DNA of 64,000 nt from Lysobacterales bacterium (GTDB taxonomy: Bacteria; Pseudomonadota; Gammaproteobacteria; Xanthomonadales; SZUA-36). Below the pieces are notes generated by a model, which was not told where the DNA came from, did no database searches, and was given only the letters and a program-made list of their open reading frames with translations. The stretch is from the NCBI GenBank assembly GCA_014238945.1, contig JABAAB010000117.1, positions 1 to 64,000 on the forward strand. Direction: 5' to 3'. A program made the position numbers and the translations under genes. How positions within the stretch are numbered: position 1 is the first letter of the stretch; the number at the start of each line of letters is the position of its first letter. Positions 57,449-64,000 of this stretch are shown one piece after another.

Positions 57449-60400
57449 TCTCCCACCGGCACACCCCGTCCGGGCGTCCATGGCACACCGGCATCGTCCA
57501 AAGCTTTTTCCAAAGCCGGCAGATCAGTATCAAAAATCCGCTCCAGGGCTGTCCTGATTGTGGCAAATTCCTGTTCCCCGATTTCCAGACTGCGCAGATG
57601 ACCCGGGGTCGGTCCATAGGTAGAGAATGAGGTTCCTAAACGCGCTACCGAGGCTCGTTGCTGCACCGATACCGGGCCGGGAGCACCGGCCAGATCACGG
57701 GCCTCATCACCGGACAAATGCAGTTGCAGACCCATCACCTCCCGCTCCAGTTCCCTGGTCCGGTCACCCAGTTGGCTATCTGCTGCAGAGCGCAACAGGG
57801 ATTGTTTTATGGCCCCCAGCTGGATCAGTAATTCCTTCATGGCGGACTCGGCACCGTCACCCTGGCGCATCAACTCATCCAGACGCCGGCTAAAAGCGAC
57901 GACTGCTTCGGGCGTGGCACTCGCCAGGGCATTCTGACGCATCATACGGACCTGGATGGTGGACTGTTGACCGGTGTCGGTGAGGGTACCGTCAACCCGT
58001 TTGGCCAGGCTGACGGTATAACTTCCCGGTGCAGCCAGTGGACCCGACATGACAATGTAATTATTCTGCGGCTCGTCCGTCCAGGGGCTGGAGTCCGGGT
58101 AGCGCAGGTCCCATGCCACGCGGTGGAAGCCGGCACTTGCGGGTCCTTCGATTTTCCGCACAATTTCACCGTTGGCGTCACGCACGGTCAGCACCACCAC
58201 CGGTTCTTCCTGCTGGCGCTCTTTGATCAGCGCATCCCAACCGGGATACGGCGTATCGCCACCGGATTTCTCGATCTCCTTCTCGTCTTTGCGTCTTTGT
58301 TCCCTGGACGAAAGCAGCGACTCGGGCAGGTAGTAGGTGATCACGGCACCGAAGGGCGGGTTTTCGGCCACGTAAAACCCATCGCCCTGGGAGGATTTAC
58401 TGCCAGAACGGAATTCACCCATCGGCATACGGGGCAGGTACCACAGGGCATCGCGTACCGGGAACAGCATGGTATCGGTCTTCAGATTTTCGGCACTGAG
58501 CCTGCGCAGGGGCCGGTAGTCGTCAAAGACATAAAAACTGCGACCAAAGGTGGCTCCTACCAGGTCGTTTTCCCGTTTCTGAATGGCCAGGTCACGAAAC
58601 GCGATATTGGGTGCACCGCCGGTCAGCTTGACCCAATTGTTGCTGTCGATGGTAAAAAAGACACCAAACTCCGTTGCAGCGAACAACAGTCCCGGGTTGA
58701 CATGGTCCTGCACCAGTCTCCATACCACGTGACGATCCGGCAGGCCCTTGCCGATATTGCTCCAGCTACGCCCACGGTTGGTACTTTTGAGGATATAGGG
58801 TGCGAAATCACCGGATTTGTGATCGTCGACCACCACGTACACGGTGTTCTCATCAAACAGGTCGGCCTTGATGTCGTTTACGAAAAAGTCATCCGGGACT
58901 TCGGGTAAACGCTCCACGACACGCCAACTGCCGCCACCGTCTTCGCTGACCTGGATGCGACCATCATCGGTACCGGCATACAACAGGCCTTCGGCGACGG
59001 GTGATTCCGACAGGGATGTGATGGTACCGTACTGCGACATGGCCATCAGGTCCCAGGCCGAATCATAGCTCCATATCCGCCCCATCATGGGTAATGTCAT
59101 GCGGTCGCGACCATGGCTGAGATCGCCAGAAACTGCCCTCCAACTGTCACCGCGGTTATCACTGCGCCAAACCCTCTGGCTGGCAAAATACAGCCGCGCC
59201 GGGTCATGCGGGCTGATGACTATGGGTGAATCCCAGTTAAAACGGTCCGCTTCCTCATCCGCTTCAGGTTGGGGCTGGATGTAGATGATCTCGCCCGTGG
59301 TGCGGTCGTAACGTATCAGGTTACCCTGCTGCCACTCGGAATAAATAATATCCGGGTTGGTCGGGTCCACTGCCGACTGGTGGCCATCGGCAAACACCGT
59401 AACAAACCAGTCACTGTTTAAAATGCCATGGACATTATCGGTACGTGACGGACCACCCTGGGTGTTGTTGTCCTGGGTACCCCCGTAAATGTTGTAGAAG
59501 GGCTCGTCGTAGTCGACCGCCACCTTGTAGAACTGGGTGATGGGCATATTGGCAAAAAATTTCCAGTGCTCCGTACCATCAAAAGTCTCATAGACACCAC
59601 CATCACTGCCAATCATCAGGTATTCAGGGTCGTCCGGATCAAACACAAGTGCATGGTAATCACCGTGGACATACTCGTTACGAACCGGCGCCATGGTCTT
59701 GCCGCCATCCACAGTCCGGTGCAGGGTTGGACCCACCTGGTAAACGGTGCCCAGATCATGGGGACTGGCGAAGATTTCCTGGTAATAATGCGGCCCGGTG
59801 CCACTGTAAAACTCGTCGCTGCGTTTCTCCCAGCTTTCACCACCGTCAGTGGAACGCCAGAATCCACCTTTGCGTTGTGCCAGTTCTATGGTCGCATAGA
59901 CCACGTCCGGGTCCACTGGAGAGATGGCGAGACCAATCTTGCCCATGTCCTCCTTGGGCAGACCCTTTTTCAACTCCCTCCAGGTCCGCCCGCCATCTGC
60001 GGACTTGTGAATTCCGGATCCGGGTCCACCATCCATCAGGGCAGCAACATTTCTGAATCGCTGGTGTGTGGATGCGTAAACCACATCCGGATTACGCGGG
60101 TCCAGGTGCACCTCATTGGCACCGGTATATTGATCACCGGGCAGGATCAGTTTCCAGTTTTCACCGCCATCCGTTGTCTTGTACAATCCGCGTTCGCCAC
60201 CAGCCGACCACAAGGGTCCCTGTGCTGCCACGTAGACCACTCTGGAGTCACGGGGGTCCACGGCAATCATTCCGATGTGCTGGGAATCAGCCAGACCCAT
60301 ATTGGTCCACGTTTTGCCACCATCACGACTTTTGTAGACGCCGTCACCATAGGCGACATGACGACCACTGACATTTTCACCGGTACCGACCCAGACGGTT

Positions 60401-60726
60401 TCGGGATCGTTGGGGTCGATGGTAATACAGCCAATGGAATAGGATCCTTCCTCATCAAACACCGGTGTCCAGGTAGTGCCCCGGTTCTCTGTCTTCCATA
60501 CTCCTCCACTGCCCACACCAACATACCAGGTGCTCTTGTGCTGGCGGTTGACAGCGATGTCCGCGATCCGGCCGGCGGTCTTTGCCGGCCCAATGCTGCG
60601 CCACTCAAGTCCCTTGAGCGTCGATTCATTCAATCCCGGCGCAGGTTTTTCTTCTTCAGCCTGTACGGGCAGCACGGTGAATGAGAAAATAATGAGTAGC
60701 GATACCAGACGGCTGGAATTTAACAT
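57445..60726 (-). CDS. Large secreted BNR/Asp-box (VPS10/sortilin-type) beta-propeller protein
   Basis: 1093 residues. Signal peptide 1-24 ending PVQA. Residues 30-720 carry many Asp-box repeats of the form S/T-x-D/N-x-G-x-T-W (ENRGTTWTP, RDGGKTWTN, TDGGENWKL, ADGGRTWRE, TDGGESWEK), which build one or two propellers. A C-terminal third contains a beta-sandwich-like region and a coiled segment (RTRELEREVMG). Such proteins are annotated as glycosyl hydrolases or sortilins without proven activity. Start ATG 60726 has AGGGAGAG upstream. Standalone. Confidence 0.85.
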   Translation of the reverse strand: MLNSSRLVSLLIIFSFTVLPVQAEEEKPAPGLNESTLKGLEWRSIGPAKTAGRIADIAVNRQHKSTWYVGVGSGGVWKTENRGTTWTPVFDEEGSYSIGCITIDPNDPETVWVGTGENVSGRHVAYGDGVYKSRDGGKTWTNMGLADSQHIGMIAVDPRDSRVVYVAAQGPLWSAGGERGLYKTTDGGENWKLILPGDQYTGANEVHLDPRNPDVVYASTHQRFRNVAALMDGGPGSGIHKSADGGRTWRELKKGLPKEDMGKIGLAISPVDPDVVYATIELAQRKGGFWRSTDGGESWEKRSDEFYSGTGPHYYQEIFASPHDLGTVYQVGPTLHRTVDGGKTMAPVRNEYVHGDYHALVFDPDDPEYLMIGSDGGVYETFDGTEHWKFFANMPITQFYKVAVDYDEPFYNIYGGTQDNNTQGGPSRTDNVHGILNSDWFVTVFADGHQSAVDPTNPDIIYSEWQQGNLIRYDRTTGEIIYIQPQPEADEEADRFNWDSPIVISPHDPARLYFASQRVWRSDNRGDSWRAVSGDLSHGRDRMTLPMMGRIWSYDSAWDLMAMSQYGTITSLSESPVAEGLLYAGTDDGRIQVSEDGGGSWRVVERLPEVPDDFFVNDIKADLFDENTVYVVVDDHKSGDFAPYILKSTNRGRSWSNIGKGLPDRHVVWRLVQDHVNPGLLFAATEFGVFFTIDSNNWVKLTGGAPNIAFRDLAIQKRENDLVGATFGRSFYVFDDYRPLRRLSAENLKTDTMLFPVRDALWYLPRMPMGEFRSGSKSSQGDGFYVAENPPFGAVITYYLPESLLSSREQRRKDEKEIEKSGGDTPYPGWDALIKERQQEEPVVVLTVRDANGEIVRKIEGPASAGFHRVAWDLRYPDSSPWTDEPQNNYIVMSGPLAAPGSYTVSLAKRVDGTLTDTGQQSTIQVRMMRQNALASATPEAVVAFSRRLDELMRQGDGAESAMKELLIQLGAIKQSLLRSAADSQLGDRTRELEREVMGLQLHLSGDEARDLAGAPGPVSVQQRASVARLGTSFSTYGPTPGHLRSLEIGEQEFATIRTALERIFDTDLPALEKALDDAGVPWTPGRGVPVGD

Positions 60727-60920
60727 GGTCTCTCCCTGGGTTTGCTGCACGGTGACGACTGGCTTTTACTTTTTGTAAACGCCATCACCGTAAACGTGAT
60801 GGAAGAATAAGAGCCATACCCGACAATGTCCATGCTCTTGTTGTTCCTGCCGAAGGAAGCACGGTCGCTGTGCATTCCACTCAATGATCGATCTTGCTTT
60901 TAGAAACTGAGAGAAAAACC

Positions 60921-62123
60921 ATGTCAGAGGCTTTTATTTACGATTTTACCCGCACCGCGTTCGGCCGCTATGGCGGTTGCTTGTCAGGTGTCCGCCCGGA
61001 CGACCTGCTCGCCCACGTGATCCAGTCACTCACCCGGCGCTCAGGTTTTGACCCGGATGCCTATGAAGACGTGGTTGCCGGCAATACCAACCAGGCGGGG
61101 GAAGATTGCAGAAACGTTGCCCGCAATGCTGCCCTGCTCGCCGGGATGCCCCTGACTACGGGTGGAATCACCGTCAATCGTCTTTGCGGTTCCAGCCTGG
61201 CAGCGGCTCTGGATGCTTCCAGGGCAGTACGTTGTGAGGAAGGAGAATTGTTCATCGCCTGTGGGGTTGAATCCATGAGCCGCGCACCCCGGGTTTTGTC
61301 CAAGGCCATCAGTGCCTTTGACCGCAATCAGCAACTGTTCGATTCAACCATGGGTGCACGTTTCCCCAATTCGGTATTTACCGAACGTTTTGGTGCACAT
61401 TCCATGCCGGAAACCGCAGAAGAGATCGCATCGGATCTTGGTATCTCCCGGGAACAGAGTGATATCTTCGCATTGGCATCACAGTTGAAATATGAGACTG
61501 CGCGATCCCAGGGGTTTTTCGAAAACGAAATCATGCCGATCGAGGTTTCCGGTGGCCGAAAGAAGCCCCCGTTAACCATTGACTGCGATGAACACCCACG
61601 ACCGGGATCTGATATGGCCGCATTGTCCCGATTGCGCCCATTGTCTGTAGGTGGTGTGGTGACAGCGGGCAATGCCTCAGGTATCAATGATGGTGCTTCT
61701 GCAATGATCATTGGCAGCGAAGCGATCGGAACACGTTCCGGAATCGTCCCGCGTGCCCGTATGCTTTCCGGTGCCATTGCCGGGGTTGAGCCCCGCGTTA
61801 TGGGTCTGGGGCCGGTCCCCGCCAGTCGCAAGGCACTTGATCGTGCCGGTCTGTCGCTGGATGACATGGACGTGCTGGAATTCAATGAGGCCTTTGCTGT
61901 GCAGGTACTGGGTTGTCTCAAGAAACTGGGAGTAGACTTCGATGACCCGCGGGTCAACCCCAACGGCGGTGCCATCGCCGTGGGTCATCCACTGGGTGCT
62001 TCCGGTACACGTATCCTGATGACCGCCCTGAACCAACTTGAACACAGTGGCGGCCGCTATGCGCTGGTCACCATGTGCATCGGTAATGGACAGGGGGTTG
62101 CCACGGTGATCGAACGTGTTTAG
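60921..62123 (+). CDS. Acetyl-CoA acyltransferase (thiolase), PcaF/PaaJ-like
   Basis: 400 residues. The nucleophile C89 is in NRLCGSSLAA, with the GHPLGASG histidine and C-terminal MCIGNGQG cysteine. The start YDFTRTAFGRYGG and the 400-residue length resemble beta-ketoadipyl-CoA thiolases, but the next gene is a fatty-acid beta-oxidation bifunctional enzyme, so ordinary or substituted 3-ketoacyl-CoA is an equally good substrate. A hairpin CCATCAC-GTGATGG (60782-60802) lies in the leader. Confidence 0.88.
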   Translation: MSEAFIYDFTRTAFGRYGGCLSGVRPDDLLAHVIQSLTRRSGFDPDAYEDVVAGNTNQAGEDCRNVARNAALLAGMPLTTGGITVNRLCGSSLAAALDASRAVRCEEGELFIACGVESMSRAPRVLSKAISAFDRNQQLFDSTMGARFPNSVFTERFGAHSMPETAEEIASDLGISREQSDIFALASQLKYETARSQGFFENEIMPIEVSGGRKKPPLTIDCDEHPRPGSDMAALSRLRPLSVGGVVTAGNASGINDGASAMIIGSEAIGTRSGIVPRARMLSGAIAGVEPRVMGLGPVPASRKALDRAGLSLDDMDVLEFNEAFAVQVLGCLKKLGVDFDDPRVNPNGGAIAVGHPLGASGTRILMTALNQLEHSGGRYALVTMCIGNGQGVATVIERV

Positions 62124-62152
62124 CCTGCACATTGCGGCAAGTCCTTCTCAAT

Positions 62153-62175
62153 CCATAGCTATCGCTATGGTTTTT
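62153..62175 (+). terminator. Rho-independent terminator after the thiolase
   Basis: CCATAGC-tatc-GCTATGG followed by TTTTT. The stem is moderate in GC, so read-through into the next beta-oxidation gene is possible. Confidence 0.7.
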
Positions 62176-62269
62176 CGAACGATTTACCAAACTGTTTCAC
62201 CAACTACAGCGTAAACTCCGGATTTTTGGTGAAATATGCAGCTTAGGGTCCCTTTTTCAGGAGAATGAC

Positions 62270-64000
62270 ATGTCAGTTATCCGTTATGAATTAATCGGTC
62301 AGATCGGGGTGATCCGGATCAATTACCCACCGGTAAATGCCCTGGGTCAAACGGTGCGACAAGGTTTGATCTCTGCTGTCGATGCTGCACAGGGAGATTC
62401 CAGCAAGGCGCTGCTGATCCTGGGTGAAGGCAGGATGTTCAGCGCCGGTGCGGACATATCCGAAATGGGTAAACCACGTCTCGACCCGAGCCTACCTGAA
62501 GTGCTGGAATGCATCGAACAATCCGCAAAGCCGGTCATCGCCGCCATCCATGGCTCCACCATGGGCGGTGGGCTGGAATTGACCTTGTGCTGCAATTACC
62601 GTTGCGCAGCACCAACGGCCAGACTGGGATTACCCGAGGTGAAACTGGGTCTCCTTCCCGGTGCTGGAGGCACCCAGCGTGTACCCAGGTTGACGGGTAT
62701 CGATGCAGCACTGGATATGATGACCGGGGGCAGACCAATGACTGCTGCAAGGGCCCTGGAGATCGGACTGATCGATCGACTTACCGGTGATGACCTGGAG
62801 ACCGGTGCACTGGCCTGGGCCCGTGAATTGATTGCTGACAAGGCACCGCTTAAGCGGGTACGGGACCGTGTGATTGAAGCTGAAGGGTCCACTGGGGTAT
62901 TCGAGCGCTGGCGGCAGAAACTGGCCCGGCGCAGCCGCGGGCAGATCGCACCGGGGCATATTGTCAGCTGTGTCGAGGCTACAATTAATTCGCCATTTGA
63001 TGAAGGCCTGGCTCTCGAACGCCGCCTGTTCATCGAGTGTATGGACTCATCTCAGTCAAAGGCCATGCGGCACATGTTTTTCGCCCAGCGGCTTGCGGCC
63101 CGTGTTGAGGGTCTGGGCCGTGAAACACCAGTTCGGGACATTCGGCAGGTGGCCATCATCGGTGCCGGCACCATGGGCGGTGGTATCGCCATGAATTTTG
63201 CCAATGCAGGAATACCGGTGACGATGCTGGAAATCAGTGACGAGGCCCTGCAACGTGGTCTGGACACGATCAACACGAATTACCGCATGACGGTCAAAAA
63301 AGGCCGCATGAGTGAAACGGACATGCAACAGAGTCTCGCATTGATCGGGGGTGTCACCCAATATGATGCGCTCGGGGAAGCCGACCTGGTCATCGAGGCG
63401 GTATTTGAAAATCTGGACGTGAAACGGGAGGTATTCGGCAAGCTGGACCAGGTCTGTAAACCCGGCGCCATCCTGGCAACCAATACCTCTTACCAGGATG
63501 TCAACCGGATTGCCGCGGCCACCCACCGCCCCGAGGATGTCATCGGACTGCACTTTTTCAGTCCCGCCAACATCATGAAGCTGCTGGAGGTCGTACGTGC
63601 CGATGAGACCGCCGACGACGTGATCGCTAGCTGTATGAAGATGGCCAGGCGTATTGGAAAAATCCCGGTACTTGCCGGTGTGTGTTACGGGTTTATTGGC
63701 AACCGGATGTTGCGCTACTATGCCCGCCAGGCCCAGCTTTGCCTGGTTGAAGGCGGCAGCCCCGGGCAAGTAGATGGCGCCATGGAAAAATTTGGTATGG
63801 CCATGGGCCCGTTGGCGGTCGGCGACCTGGCCGGTCTGGATATAGGGTACATGGCGCGTCAGTCCCTGAGCGATGAGGAAAAGGGAGACCCCAGGGCCTA
63901 CTGCATACCTGACACACTGGTAGAAATGGGGCGGCTGGGCCAGAAAAGCGGCTCTGGATTTTACCGCTATGATGCCGCCACCCGTGCCCGGCTCAATGAC
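62270..64000 (+). CDS. Bifunctional enoyl-CoA hydratase / 3-hydroxyacyl-CoA dehydrogenase (3' end outside window)
   Basis: 577 codons are present and open to the window edge. Residues 1-190 are a crotonase domain (MFSAGADISEM and IHGSTMGGGLELTL oxyanion loops, LPEVKLGLLPGAGGTQR, so both catalytic glutamates are likely kept). From about residue 295 is the NAD-binding dehydrogenase (VAIIGAGTMGGGIAMNFANAG), then LHFFSPANIMKLLEVV with the catalytic histidine and GFIGNRM. This is the FadJ/FadB-type order. AGGAG lies seven bases before the ATG. With the thiolase it forms a fatty-acyl or branched-acyl beta-oxidation module. Confidence 0.93.
   Translation, partial: MSVIRYELIGQIGVIRINYPPVNALGQTVRQGLISAVDAAQGDSSKALLILGEGRMFSAGADISEMGKPRLDPSLPEVLECIEQSAKPVIAAIHGSTMGGGLELTLCCNYRCAAPTARLGLPEVKLGLLPGAGGTQRVPRLTGIDAALDMMTGGRPMTAARALEIGLIDRLTGDDLETGALAWARELIADKAPLKRVRDRVIEAEGSTGVFERWRQKLARRSRGQIAPGHIVSCVEATINSPFDEGLALERRLFIECMDSSQSKAMRHMFFAQRLAARVEGLGRETPVRDIRQVAIIGAGTMGGGIAMNFANAGIPVTMLEISDEALQRGLDTINTNYRMTVKKGRMSETDMQQSLALIGGVTQYDALGEADLVIEAVFENLDVKREVFGKLDQVCKPGAILATNTSYQDVNRIAAATHRPEDVIGLHFFSPANIMKLLEVVRADETADDVIASCMKMARRIGKIPVLAGVCYGFIGNRMLRYYARQAQLCLVEGGSPGQVDGAMEKFGMAMGPLAVGDLAGLDIGYMARQSLSDEEKGDPRAYCIPDTLVEMGRLGQKSGSGFYRYDAATRARLND

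Noticed and set aside
57967..60684. Long plus-strand frames opposite the Asp-box propeller gene
   Set aside because: Antisense shadows caused by the repeat-rich, GC-biased coding strand; no ribosome sites.

Overview
The window reads as a contiguous piece of chromosome from a gammaproteobacterium with moderately high GC content. The evidence is its gene neighbourhoods: dnaQ-rnhA-methyltransferase divergent from gloB-mltD, the tRNA-Val-thrS-infC-rpmI-rplT-pheS-pheT-ihfA-merR-tRNA-Pro string, and dnaX-ybaB-recR beside the 4.5S RNA gene. Proteins are Pseudomonadota-like throughout (FabA/FabB, MltD, MltF, ExoI, IHF alpha). The exact order or genus cannot be fixed by reading alone. A marine or free-living heterotroph is an inference from the D-glutamate, branched-chain amino acid and fatty acid genes.

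Region by region: 1-6.3 kb holds the start of gltX and a type IV pilus minor-pilin cluster (fimT-pilW-pilX-pilV, minus strand) divergent from a pilE-like pilin. 6.3-14.2 kb is cell-wall and replication housekeeping (mltF, dnaQ, rnhA, a methyltransferase, gloB, mltD, an M23 peptidase, folE2). 14.2-15.7 kb is a decayed stretch with a broken hybrid sensor-kinase gene, tRNA-Pro and one copy of a dispersed repeat. 15.7-23.3 kb is the translation/IHF operon, with two tRNA genes bracketing it and two more repeat copies upstream. 23.7-35.8 kb carries dnaE, a lytic transglycosylase-msrA-tesB operon, a glycerate-kinase-like gene, sbcB, a palindrome-rich spacer with DnaA boxes, a ComEA-like protein, recR-ybaB-dnaX and ffs.

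35.8-49 kb is the most unusual part. It has a CysN-CysC fusion that lacks the GTPase domain, a dgcN-dgcA pair (D-glutamate to N-acetyl-L-glutamate), ilvD, two coupled PLP aminotransferase-fold genes, and a complete coenzyme F420 biosynthesis operon (cofE, cofD and a three-domain CofC-CofG-CofH fusion). A short terminal-inverted-repeat element lies at the end of that fusion gene and supplies its last codons.

49.4-64 kb is carbon metabolism. An Lrp-type regulator is divergent from leucine dehydrogenase and the branched-chain 2-oxoacid dehydrogenase operon (E1 alpha, E1 beta, E2), which would turn Leu/Ile/Val into branched acyl-CoAs. fabA-fabB, a phytanoyl-CoA-dioxygenase-like enzyme, a large secreted BNR/Asp-box repeat protein, a thiolase and a bifunctional enoyl-CoA hydratase/3-hydroxyacyl-CoA dehydrogenase (cut by the window edge) complete the set. 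No CRISPR array, prophage or intact insertion sequence was seen. The best candidates for something undescribed are the F420 operon with its tri-domain fusion and terminal element, the GTPase-less CysN-CysC protein, the oversized PilV with a CxxCCxDHHD motif, and the DnaA-box/palindrome spacer.
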